Of a stretch of DNA of 64,000 nucleotides, positions 12,170 to 24,157 are shown one piece after another. The stretch comes from Gymnorhina tibicen. Taxonomy: Eukaryota; Chordata; Aves; Passeriformes; Artamidae. The stretch spans positions 1,050,880-1,114,879 of the forward strand of contig VXAZ01001058.1 of NCBI GenBank assembly GCA_013399875.1. The letters run 5' to 3'. The position numbers were made by a program, and so were the translations under genes. The first letter of the stretch is position 1. The number at the start of each line of letters is the position of its first letter. Below the pieces are notes generated by a model that did not search any database, was not told the DNA's origin, and was given only the letters and a program-made list of their open reading frames with translations.

Positions 12170-15100
12170 GTGAGAAAACGACTTTGTGATCTCCTGACCC
12201 AGTGAGATGTCCAGCTCATTGCAACATCATGTTTCAAAAAACTGTGTGAATATTTAACTCGGCATTATTCAGATTTCTTTTCATGGGATAGTTGGAATGT
12301 GATTTCATGGATGCATTTCCCTCAATAAAGGGGATTGTATCCAAAAATTATTAAACTGTTTTGAACGCTTGCAATAAAACTTTGGACCACTTTTCCTACT
12401 TGAAGTAGACTTTGCATATACCCTTTAAAAATAAGTATGTTTCTTCATACATTCTGACTTCCAAGTACAAAAAAGGTGAAATTTTACCTAAAATCCCGAT
12501 CCCTGATCTGAAATAATAAAGTTAGGTTATGGCTGAACAAGAGTTTCCTCCCACTTTTGGGTTTTCTCTCCCCTATCTTCATGTTCCCTAATGTTTGGGG
12601 ATTAGTGTAGTGTAAAATAGCTCAGCTGTAGCATGAAAGGGAAAAGATGGCAACTCTGCTGGCCCCGTAAATCAGCTGCTTTTGAGATGATTTAAAGTTG
12701 TTAAGCGCTGCTGATGTGGAACTGAACATCTCTGAGCAGTGCTTCACAGAATCTATAGCCTTCACCAGCATCACTGTAATGAACATATTGATAAAGCATT
12801 ATGGCATTAAATAAATTCATTTCAGCACTTGGGATCCCCTATATTTTAGGGAGAGGGACACTTTATATGGCTATTAAGATTTCTTTCAATGAGAGAGGTA
12901 ATTACTTTATTAGGCCAAGGTCGCTTGGTGGGCAAGGAAAGTTCTTAAAGCAAAGTCATTTAAAGTTAAAATAGGAGTGTTTCTCTTATTCCATGTTTCT
13001 TAGGCCACTGCTGCTGCAGAAGAGGATGATGTAAAACAGTTAAATGTCAGCTCTTTAAATAGAACCTGTGGGCTCACATATAAGGGAATTCAAACCCAGC
13101 AATATCTGTCTTTATTAGTAGAGGGGAAGAGCACATCGAGCTGTGATAGCTGAGTTGGGGAATGGGTTCATACAGAAAAATTCTTGAAAATTTCAAATGC
13201 TTTTTTCAATTCACCTGCAAATGTAACACATGATTTTGCTGGTTTGATCCTCCCCTACTCCCCCCCAGTAGAAACTGAAAAAGTGAATTCTTTGGGTGGT
13301 TATTTGCAATCTGTTTGGAAAGTTTAACCTTTTGGACTAACTGAACATCTCTTCATCATAACAGGAATTTAAAAGCTTCAGCTGCGACAAATTTGGGGTT
13401 TAGGAAACTGTTTATTTCTAGCAAGGTGTTGGTTTATATGTTCCATTCAATTTTTATTTTCTCATAAGGTGATATTTATAGCTGCCATATTTTAACATTC
13501 TTAAAATACACTATTACTTCCAACCATTGCTGCCTTAGAGAGGGATACTGATTAAAACCTCAGACATACGAAAATGTTAAGAACTTGCAATCATGGCAAT
13601 ATCTTAATGATTTGTTTGTGCCATATTTCCATTTTGACTTGCTTATCTAACAGCCATTTGTTGTGGACACTACTCAGGCTGCCTATTAGATTGTTTAGAT
13701 TATTCAAAATATTTTATAAACTGTGTTAAAATACAACTGATTAGATTTAATGAACATCTGCTGTGCTTCATGCATCTCCTGGTGAATTCTGAGCAGCAAT
13801 GTTCAAGGTTATTCAACTGGAAAATCTACTTCATTTATAGAGTTTAAACCATTATAGCAAGAAGTTAAGATTATTTTAACTGCTAAGAGTGTAAAATTAA
13901 ACGTGAAACTTGTCTGTCAAAGTCTAGAAGGAAGACTCAATAGATTCCGGATTCTGAAATACTTTGAAGATAAATTTATGGCAAAGTTTGGTGTATTGTA
14001 GTTGTGCTCCTAGGTGGCTCAGTGCTTATTTTGTAGGAGTATAAACACATTAAGGATCACTTGATTCTTAATGGTGCAATAATTCTGCGTTGAGTGTAAA
14101 GAAATGAAATTATGTCTGAGCTCTTAGATGACTGTACTGCTTTATTTACATTTTAATTAAGTTCCACTCTAAAATGTTTGGCAGCTATGTTAAAATGAAA
14201 ACATCAAGAAATCCAGCTTTATTTTAATTACAGCAGCTCTTCATAGTTCAGAGGGCACTGAGGTAGCTGAAGAGCTAAAGAGAGACACATAAAAATAAGA
14301 TGGGTGAGTGATCACCTAAAAAGAAGTGAGGAAGATGGAGAAAATGTGGCTGGCCTGACATGAAGAACTGATAAATTCAGAACAATCTTCACCTCAAACT
14401 CAGATGTTGTTAAGACATTTGGCTCTGTCACTGAGCACAGAGATGCTGATCTGGCTGGTCCCCTCAGGTTTTTATGTCACGGATTTGGGAAGACACGGGA
14501 GAACACCTATCATGTTGTGCATTAGAAATTGTGTTTGTTATATGAAAAGTGCTGTTAATATGGCTCAGAATGGTTCAGCAACATATTAAATGTTGGATGT
14601 CCACGGCATCCTTTGGGTGGCTCTAGGAAAGAGGAAGCTGGAAGTGGGATGAGATCCATGAAGCATCATATCTAAGCCCTGTACAGTTTTTTTTTGGAAG
14701 GAGTGATATTCTGTGCCCCAGGATGAGGTCAGGTCTTGGCTCAGGAAGCAGAAAGAGCCCCAGACTGACAGCACTGAATGGGAGGCTGTGAGTGTAACCC
14801 ATCCTATAGGCAGCAGTGTCAGTGACTCAGTCCTGCTCCTCTGAATTGTGGTGAATAAATTCACCTTATTTCCAAGGATAAGAGATGAGAGTCCTTTTAT
14901 AGAGGTCCCTTTTGGGTGAAGCAGGGAGTTTTATTAACTCTTAGCTATTCTATGTATTTTATGTAACCGTGAGTCAATTGTTTAATCTGGGCAACTTCAA
15001 CAAAACCCTACAGCATTATTTGCTATTCACTTTCTACTCTAAACTGTTGTGCTGAGCAAGCTAAAAATGCTTATATTTTACACTATCATGTCTCTTTTTC

Positions 15101-15654
15101 ATTCTATATGAAGTACTTTCTATGCAATGTATTGCTTGTAAATCAAGCTCTAATGAGCTCCTGGGTCTCTTCAGATGAAAAGTGTCATATAAATGTCATA
15201 ATCATATTCATAGAGGGTTTTCATAGTTCTACAGGGCTGGTGTAGCCACTTCCATAAGCAAAAGGGTTTCTAATTTATGAATACTATGGTGGCAGTTGAA
15301 ATGGTTCAACACTGCAAAGTAGTAGTTTGTGAAAATGAGATTGTCTTTAAAAAAACCCCAATGCAGTGTGTATGAGAGCTCTCAGCTGATCCATCCAGAA
15401 ATGGGGTAAGTATTTGTATAATTATTGCTACTGAATAAGAATGTAATCACTAATTCTATGGCAGAACAACTGCATGTCTTGAAATCACAATAGCAAAAGT
15501 AGTCTGAAATGCTTTATGTTAGGGAATAAAAAATACATATTCCTATTGTATAATTTGTAATTGCAATGCAGGGCTGAATCCTGATTTAATTCTTGATATG
15601 GAGAAACAATGTTTGCACCTTAGGTCAATCTTTTTCCCCTCCCCTTTCACATAG
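12170..15654 (+). other. SLC15A4: SLC15A4 intron 5
   Basis: A 3.5 kb AT-rich intron from GTGAGA to a long pyrimidine tract ending cccctttcacatag. Open frames are short and domainless. No repeat family recognised. Confidence 0.87.
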
Positions 15655-15810
15655 GAATTCTGGAAAGCAACAGACTGAAAATTGTAAAGGTTAAAACCAT
15701 TAACCAGACAATTGGGAATGTCACTTACCATGCTGCAGATCTGCCAATATGGTGGCAGATTCCTCAATATGTGCTGATTGGATTCAGTGAAATATTTGCA
15801 AGTATAGCAG
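15655..15810 (+). CDS. SLC15A4: SLC15A4 coding exon 6: luminal loop and TM10
   Basis: It starts with GA completing glycine, then [20 protein letters not shown] with an N-glycosylation sequon (NQT), YHAADLP and TM10 ([20 protein letters not shown]). The conserved S-E-I-F-A in TM10 belongs to the POT substrate-binding half by family comparison. The exon is 156 nt with phase 1 on entry and exit; the donor is GTAAGA. The luminal loop is the least conserved part, as expected. Confidence 0.95.
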
Positions 15811-18800
15811 GTAAGAGTCTTTGTGTGCTTTAAATCTGCTTTTGTAGCTATCATAAATTATGGAATCTTAGAAAATAGATACTTCTCAAATCATTACAAG
15901 TAAGCTCTGATGTTCCCAAATACATTTTTATACAATATTGCTCAATGTAAATGGCAAAGCTCCCCACTGTCTTGCACATTTGGAGCCTGGCTATGTAAGA
16001 CTGTGCTTTCAAAATTGATTTTAAAGCAGAGTAACACCTAAAATATTTGTGTGGCATCCAGTTAATGCTGGATATTTGCAAGCCCTAATGGAAAACAATA
16101 TACTTTTTCAATATTGTATTTTAATGCAGTTTTGTGTCCTCTGAATTTTCCTCTGTGTTGGAAATACAATTTGTGCTTTGTGATTTTTTTTTTCATCTTA
16201 TAAACTCAGCTCACAGTTTAGAAAGTCAATTAGTAAGTGGACACACCTTTCTGAGGGAAAAGGGAGGAAATAAACCATACTTAGGCTTAGCAGTTTAAAT
16301 TCATGTTACTAGAGTTTTTTCATCTCTGAAATAACAGTTTTTGTGACTATTAACAATGGAGTAGCTATTTTTATACAGTTTTATCTACTTTATTTCTAAA
16401 TCAGGTTTTCTGTAGCTGTAGCGTGACACTGAGCAAACTGAAACACTGCTCCGGTTTTGCTTGTCTTGAACAAATGCAAGAGATCTTAAATCCCTTAACA
16501 CTGCCCAGTGGGATGTGGTGGACAGCTGTGTGCTCACACTGATTTTTAAGCTGAAAGTGAAGGGGGAGGAGAGGGTGAACGGGACTATAAAATCTGATTT
16601 TCTGGTCTGTTTCCTGTATGTGCAGGGTTCATTAGCAAGAGCAAAGCTCAGGCAACTTCTGTGTGGTCACTGTGGCTTTCCTACCTGTGACTTGCTGGGG
16701 TTACCCAGGTGAAGTGCTCCTGGGAGTCTCTCAGCACAGCGTTTACACACGTGGTGTTGGGGAGCAGTGCTTGCTTACCAGTAACTGAAACCCTGCTGAG
16801 GGTACAGGTGGCTCTTCTGGCACTACTTCAGGAGAATTGTGGAGCTACTGATGCAATCCATCAAAACTCCTCCAGTGACTTGATGGAAAAATCATTTCGT
16901 TTTTGCTTGACTATAGTTACTGTTAAAGTGTTGAAATTCTGTTTGCAAATACTGAACTCAGAGGAACATCCACTCCAACGGGCATCACCTACAGCTCCTT
17001 TTCTTCGATTCCTCATGACAGAAGCTCCTGTTTCACTTCCCCTGTGGGAGGTTACTTTCATTCCTGGGCAATCACAGCCGGTTAAAGTGAGATTCTCTAA
17101 TTCTGGAAGATCTTGCTGGCGGTGGCCCCAGCTGTCACATGGCCCATTTGTTCCCCTCTTGGTGGAACAGAGAACTTCTGCTCCATCAGGTTTCTGGTTA
17201 CACGTGTTCTGCTGTCATCACAGTTGTTAGGAGATAAAATAAGGTGCTTGGATTGCTTGGCAGGTAGAATAAAAGTGGGGTTTGGGTTTTTTTCCTACTC
17301 ATTTGCTGTACGTTTCATTATGTGTGTATGGTACCTGTCACAAATGCTAACACACAAAAATCTGAAGAGAAAGTCTTGCCTGATTTAGTTACTTATTAAA
17401 ACTAAGACTGTGTTTAGCATTTTGATCCAAAGAGTAAAATGAATTACTTTTAGTTAGTTTAGTGATTGTGCCACTTAAATCCCCATTCAGATAAACAGGT
17501 GACTTACCAGAAATACAAGTGTTCATGGAAAATTAAATCAATTTCTTCTCTCTTACACAATCTTGTTTCTCTGTCAGGTACTATTAATAGCTTATAGGTG
17601 TTTGCAAGGAAAAAATAGCAAACCTGTCTGCAGGTTGTGGAAAGGTCAAGAACTTGAAGCATTCTCAGTTTGCTGAACTCCAAGCTGAGAGGACTTTAGT
17701 GGAGTTCTTTGTGAGAAGTCAAGCCTTTAGTGCTTACACAATTCTTATGTGAATGTTCTGCTCCTTCTGTGTGAACACTCCGCTGTTCTGCACTGCTGGG
17801 TCTGTACCAACAGCATTATGGCTTCAAAACTCTTGGTCAACGTTTGGGAAAATGTACCAGAAATTCCAGGCAGAGCTTAATTGCTTTGTGTAGTGCACCT
17901 TCATTTGATTTTTGTTTTTACAAAGGCTCTCTCTTGCCTTCTGATTGTTATCTAAACATAATTCTTAATATTTTTAAGAAGGCCTCTCAAGACTCAGAGT
18001 ATACTTTACCAATTCGATATTAAAGGCATCTACTGAGCTATGAAATTCAGCTTCAAAATAAGCAAAGTGTTAATGGTTACAAAACCTTAGTGATGTGGAA
18101 ATGTTTGTTGTGAGCAAAAAGGGCCTAAATACCACAAGAGCTGAAACATAGGTTTGTTTTTTTGTTTACTGTAAAACTAAGCATATTCGTATTAAGCCAC
18201 ATTAGTTACACTTGAGGTACCTTTGAAAAGATGACACACATTGCATTAATCTTTTGTATTACTCTGTCAATCCTCCTAAAGCACCCTTGTTTAACTGGGA
18301 ATTGTAATCTCACATGACAACACCAGCGAGGGGCTTTAATTTCAGAAGTGCTTGTTTGCAGGAGCATGAAATCATTATCAATGGCTGCCAGCAGCCAAAG
18401 GAGCTCTGAAGGCAGAGGAAAGATTTTATATTCTTTATGCCAGATTAAATATTACAGTTGCTGCAAAAATTATTCAAATATAGAAATGTACCTTACTTTG
18501 TTGCAAAAAGTTCCGGGTTAGACTCATTTTGGTTTCTGTTCTGAGTCTTAAGGTCTTTTTCCAGCTGGAACAGTCATATCCAGTCTGTCTGTAAAATGAA
18601 CAAGAGAAGAAATGGTCCAGATCCTTTCACGTGTTACACTTGAGCTTAACTTCTACAAAAATACAGAAGCCTGGTGCCATGGATGTGGCTGAGGCTCGGG
18701 AGACCTGTGGCAGCTCTGATAGCTTAACAAGAAGTTACAAACAAGCTGCTGTGCCCTCAGAGTATCTTAAACTGCAGTTGGACAGACAAATACTCCTTGA

Positions 18801-20238
18801 AAAATCGGGATTGTTACAGTGGTGGCAGAGCCTAGGAGAAAAAGGCGTTGTTAATTCTCACAATAAATACCATTTTGCCGCCCTGCCCGTTTGCAGCTGT
18901 CTCAGGAGCGATTCTCTGGTTACGGTTTGAATTTAGGGAAGCCCCGCAGCTGAGCTGGCTGAGGATGTTTCAGTTCCCTCCTGGCCTCAGAGCCAGGCTG
19001 CTGCTGGCCCATTCTGCCACGTTTTGCAGGGGAAGAGAGCGGCAGGGCGCTGGTGACCAGCGGTTCCTCAGGTGCCAGGAGGGTGCTGCTGGATCAGTGA
19101 GAACGCACAGCTCTGATTCTCTCACAAGAACCAAGTTCCTCCCTCGCAGCAGCCACGCTGCCCTGTCTGGCTTGAGGTGTTAATCCTTTTCTTGACAAGA
19201 AGTGCCAGTGGATTTCTATTAAAGCCTGTCTGGAGAAGCACAAGTCAAACAGCAGTGGTGGTGTAAATAAAGCATGCCTTTATTATGCAAGACAGAAGAG
19301 TTATGCAATTTTCAGGTCTGTAATGCTCTCCTTGCAAAGAAAAATGTTAGATGAGGTAGCATTAATTCTCAGTGTGAAGCAGACTGTTTTGAAACAAGCA
19401 TTTCACCTGTCAGAAAAAGCTCTGCAAGGAATGTATTTGACTGTCTCTTGTGAATAATCCCATTTGATTTTTGACAGGAGTATTATTCTAAAACGGAGAG
19501 TTAATCATGGGCATTAATCTTTGCGTGGCAGAGCCTAACCCAGGGTGTTCTCTTGGTACACAAATTCAGTAGCACAGATTTTCAGATGGATGGTCACTGG
19601 TACGTTTTTCTTGGGTTTATTGGTTGAAATTTGAGTAAAGACAGCTGAAGGTTCAAGCCCTATATCTACAAATCTTAAAATTAATTGCTTGCTAGCAAGA
19701 AATGAACTCAGAGGATTCTAGATCTAAATTAAATTAAATTAAAATAATTACTGCCTTTCCAGTTTCAGTCAATTTCTCTGTCTGCTCATTCAAAGATAGA
19801 GACACTGAGGCTGTGAGAAATAAATGTTCATGGCCAATGCAAGAGCGACTTTCACTTTGTTCTCAGCAAGGAATGCCAGCTGCTTTGTCCTGCCTGTACT
19901 GCACCACAGACAGGGAACGGGGACACGAGGGAGAGGGGAAACATGGAATTGCCAGGTTAGAGTTAGTTTAATACATTCCTTTGAGGATCATTTTAGACAG
20001 AAAAATGAATCTGTTTTACACATGTGAGATAAATAAGATCAGTCTGTGTCTCAAATGTTGTCCATTTAATGGGTTGATACATTGATGACCTTTAAGAGGA
20101 TTCATAAAGCAGTTAAAAGGACCTGAATCCCAGGCTAGGGATTCACTACACACCTTTAACTTCTAGAACGCTTCTAGAACAATCTACTCTCATTTCTTAC
20201 GTATTCCAATTGCTTTTTTTTTTCATCTTTTAATACAG
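15811..20238 (+). other. SLC15A4: SLC15A4 intron 6
   Basis: A 4.4 kb intron, the second longest of this gene. It holds a short (AAATT)n-like stretch near 19,726-19,746 and a tandem pair of TTCTAGAA palindromes at 20,161-20,179. No gene or transposon recognised. The acceptor is taatacag after a T run. Confidence 0.87.
19726..19746. repeat. Short AAATT microsatellite
   Basis: About four copies of the pentamer AAATT in intron 6 of SLC15A4. Too short to suggest a function. Confidence 0.7.
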
Positions 20239-20397
20239 GTCTAGAATTTGCATATTCAGCTGCTCCCAAATCTATGCAGAGTGCTATCATGGGGCTGTTC
20301 TTTTTCTTTTCGGGGATTGGATCATTTGTTGGCTCTGGATTGTTGGCACTGGTGTCTGTTAAAGAAATTGGCTGGATGAGTAATCACACAGACTTTG
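20239..20397 (+). CDS. SLC15A4: SLC15A4 coding exon 7: end of TM10 and TM11
   Basis: GT completes glycine, followed by [18 protein letters not shown], the hallmark FAYSxAPxSM region of POT transporters. TM11 is [20 protein letters not shown] and the exon ends with the luminal [12 protein letters not shown]. It carries a sequon (NHT). Length is 159 nt, with phase 1 in and out and a strong donor, GTGAGT. Continuing past the donor (ECIFQGIH...) has no family match. Confidence 0.95.
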
Positions 20398-22868
20398 GTG
20401 AGTGTATTTTTCAGGGTATTCATACTCCTGAAAGTAGAAGGCTTCCCTCAGAAGCAGTTAAGCTTCAAGGACATAGCACTGTTGAGTCTTAACACAGTTA
20501 TTATTTTCGAAATACTGATTTGTCTACTGCTTTGTTAAAGTTTCATTTTGCATCGAAGCACAAAATGATGTGACTGTGCAAAATGGTTCACTGCCCTCAT
20601 GAAAGCATGGGAAACACCTCTGCCAGGCCTCAGTTACTTGCTCAGCTGTTACTGCATGTCATCACTAGAAATTGCAAATATTTTCATTTCAGTAAAAAAT
20701 ATTTAAATTACGTGCAGCAGAAGAATATATTTGGTATAAAGTACTGAAATTGCTTTCTGTGGTTATGGGAAGTCAAATGTACCCATCTCTCTCCTAGTGA
20801 TTATTCAGCTTCCTCATTTCAAGTGACTTCATTGAAATTAGCATGAGTTAATTTTGCATTTCTGTCTGCTAGCTATTTTTACTCCTAAAGTTCAACAGAT
20901 CACCTGCTTTGAGTTGCCAGTGGAGGTTAAAAATAATTATTGGCACCAGTAGGTGGCACCTTGGGAATTTCAGAAAATCCTCCCATCCTCAGTGGGCTAA
21001 TTAGTTCAACCAGGAGGAGTGTGAACAGTTCTTAAAACGCCTGCTAGACCTGCTGTGTGTACAGCTTAAGAGTGCAGCCTAAACTTTACATTTGGTCTAA
21101 GAGAATTTGCCATTTCGACAGGATTTGCACCTACCAAAAAGTAGTGGTGTCTGATCCCTACACATGCCACGTGTTGGCATCTGTGGTTTGTAAGTTGTTC
21201 TCTAAAAACTGCAAAAGCTAACAAGTAGCCTGAACTTCATGGAAGTGTCCTCACCAAATGAATATTTCATCCCACTGAGACTTCTTTTCCCCAGTCCATT
21301 TCAAAATTAGAAAAGCAGCCTCTCCTGCAGCTCCATCTCGAGGTAATTCAGCTGATAAGGGCTCAACAGGAGCATAATAATTTCACACAAATTAATGATG
21401 GGGCTTTTTCAGCCTCTTGCCTTTGTCCTCTGAAGCAGCCTGTGAGAAGACACTGCCAAATATTCTCTCTGTAAAACATTTGGGCTGTGCTAAATCTATC
21501 CAGAGGTGGCCAGAACTGGAAGGCGTTGCCTTTCACGAGCCGTGGCTCATCATTTTGAACAGGCTGCTCAGCTCGGTGGGTTGGCCTCGGACACCTGGCA
21601 GCGCTGGCTCTTTGTGCCTTTCCTAGCGCAGCTGAGTTTCCCCAGAGCTGGCTCGGGGTCACCTGGAGCTGCAGCACCCACAGCAGCTGCTGCTTTAACC
21701 CTGTGGAACTCTGTAACTCCGTGTTCCTTTGGTGGAGCAGCACTGAAAGTCACCACATCCACATCTGAGCCCAACCTGGGTCTCGCGGGGTAGGAACTGC
21801 GAGGAGGAGTCAGGGAGGGAATGACCTGGGGCTCTTTCATTCACTGCTCTGTAATAACTACAGGCACGTGCCCCAAGTTCCTGCTGCTCCTGCCAGCTCA
21901 TGGCATCACTGGGGGAGACTGACTGCCTCCAAAATCTCCTGAGGAAGTTCCCTCTCTGCCAGCACTTCAGGGGTGGTTGCTGCCATTGAATTGACTTGTT
22001 TCTCCCACAAAAACTAAGATTTCATGGGTTTAATATCCCATCTCATGAAGGATAATTACTACTCTTTAAACACATCTGCTCTTAAAATGGAGCTTCACGT
22101 GTATATTGTATTTTAAATGTCAAGGAAAACCTCAGTTTAATTTTATTGCATTTTATTATAAGTTCATTTAATTGAATCTTAAGTTTCAGTAATTAAAGTA
22201 ATTTAATCTGAACGTTTATAGGCCTGCTGCAGGAACAGCTGGTTAGGGCCCATGTACACGTCACTATTTTAGTCTCTGCAACCCATCTGATAATCATAAT
22301 GGTCCAGTTGGCTGTGGTGTGTTGGAAATGAGCCACAATGTATTGTTCTTGGAAGTACAGCAGGAGTTGTGCATGCTTCCCAAGAGAGGAATAATGTTCT
22401 AGCAACAAGCTTTCTTCATTTAACATTGCTTGATGGCCAAAGCACTAATTTGTGACAGCTTTGAGGGAGCATCAAAGGTGAAATGAACCACAAAGAAGTC
22501 ACCTGTGTTTTCATGAACTCTCAACTTTGTCCCATAAAAAGGCTGAGAAACCATTGCAGTAATGGCTTTTTTATATCTATGGGGTTGCCAACTTTTTCCC
22601 TTATGGCATTCATTTTTTGGTTTTTTATTTTCTTTTGACTGGATCTAAGGCATTGGAGAACAAAAGGAAACATTCCATATCCTGTGCACATCTTCCTCAG
22701 CAGTGCCAGCCTTTGCTCTGGATAATTAAAAATGAACGGTGCTGTGGGATGGGAACGTGATTTGGTTTGGTTTTGCAGAAAAGTCCTCACCACTTAAACT
22801 TGACGAGATTCACATTTTTATTTGTATCATCTTATTAATGTTATTTTTTTCTCCCCAATTCGTTCTAG
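20398..22868 (+). other. SLC15A4: SLC15A4 intron 7
   Basis: A 2.5 kb intron from GTGAGT to tctccccaattcgttctag. A GC-rich patch near 21,500-21,900 is open in several frames on both strands, but those frames have no domain and no consistent splice borders, so I treat them as chance. Confidence 0.86.
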
Positions 22869-23017
22869 GTAATATTAATGGCTGCCAATTAAACTATTAC
22901 TTCTTTCTGCTGGCTGCTATCCAAGGAGCAACCCTCTTGCTTTTCCTGATTGTTTCTGTGAAATACGAGCACCAGAAATCGAAGGTGAACGAAGTGGCTG
23001 CCAACGGGAGGCTCTGA
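22869..23017 (+). CDS. SLC15A4: SLC15A4 coding exon 8 (terminal): TM12 and C-terminus
   Basis: GT completes glycine, then [16 protein letters not shown] leads into TM12 ([15 protein letters not shown]). A short basic cytosolic tail ([18 protein letters not shown]) follows, then TGA at 23015-23017. The tail is shorter and different in sequence from the human one (about 20 residues after TM12), which is common for this part of the family. The tail shows no obvious sorting signal. Confidence 0.95.
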
Positions 23018-24040
23018 GCCCTGGCCCGGAGCAGACTGTGCCAGCAGCACCCAGGGAAGGGGCAGTGCCCCCAGGCCAGGAGCTCTCCTGTTTCCCAGGG
23101 GGACTCTCCAGACCTGCCCGGGCAGGAGCTCTCTCCCTGCCCTGCTGGGAGTAGGTAAGTGCCTTATGTCACGGGGCTGTCCTTGCACCGTGTCCTGGCA
23201 GAGGACAGCAACCCTTGGAGCGAATTCCCTGCCGGCATTCGAGTTGCTCTTTGTTCATGGGGAGATGTTTACTGAACTCCTAAAGCTGGGACACTCGGAA
23301 GTGGAGTCTAAGGCGTCACATGGAGTGTTCTGACCCAAAACTGAACTCTGGATCCGCAGGAACACTCGGCAGCTCAGGCCTGCCCCGAGGACACGGGAAG
23401 GAAACCATTTGACAGGAGCCCCAACCAGTGCTTACAAGCATGGATTTTCAGTACTGAGAAACAGGGACAAATTAAATTACAAATTAGCACAGATTCAAAA
23501 GGAATATAACTTTATAATTGACCTGTTACTGACAGTGTTTCAAGGATTTAAGTCCTGGAGTCAGGAGTATCCAGTACTCCTGAGGACTGAGTCCTGTAGC
23601 CCAGTGGCTTGTCAGACAGCTGCTGCAGCCTTGGTGCACAGTTAACACTCGTTGGCACTGAAATTGCTTGACTACAGCAATGTTTTTGTTTCTGAGCCTG
23701 CTTTAGATGTATTAGGACAACACCCACCTTTGGACAAGGCCCTGTTCAGTCTAACACTGTTACTCCCCTAAGGACTCTTCCAAATATTTGCAGGAAGCAA
23801 AGTGAGCTGGAATTGTGAGCAGATCAATGCACAATAACCGTTTAGCAGCCTTTAGCCAGGTCCTTCAGTCTTGTCTTACTTTTAGTTAACATGCTCCAGG
23901 GTTTGGATCTTTCAGCAACACATTCCTCCAGCAGAGCAAATGGCTTTATGTTCAGCCTCTTGAATTTTAATGATTCTAACAACTGTACTTCAGATTGTGT
24001 GCAGACTGGTATGGAGGGTGCAAGGAATTATGCAGAAAGA

Positions 24041-24046
24041 AATAAA
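24041..24046 (+). terminator. SLC15A4: Proximal polyadenylation signal AATAAA of SLC15A4
   Basis: A canonical AATAAA about 1.0 kb after the stop codon, followed by a T-rich stretch (cctttttaattatgtgttg). Probably used as an alternative or main cleavage signal. Confidence 0.65.
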
Positions 24047-24151
24047 ACCTTTTTAATTATGTGTTGAATTTTTATAGTTTCCTTTGTCTGCAGTTCTGTT
24101 GTTTAAAATGTCCTTATTTTGTACATGGACATCTTTTTAATGAGTTTACAA

Positions 24152-24157
24152 AATAAA
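24152..24157 (+). terminator. SLC15A4: Distal polyadenylation signal AATAAA of SLC15A4
   Basis: A second canonical AATAAA, 111 bases beyond the first, with a T/G-rich downstream element. It sets the likely end of the longest transcript near 24,175. Confidence 0.65.

Noticed and set aside
21363..21901. Several overlapping frames in SLC15A4 intron 7
   Set aside because: Open on both strands at once in a GC-rich patch, with no domain and no splice sites that fit.
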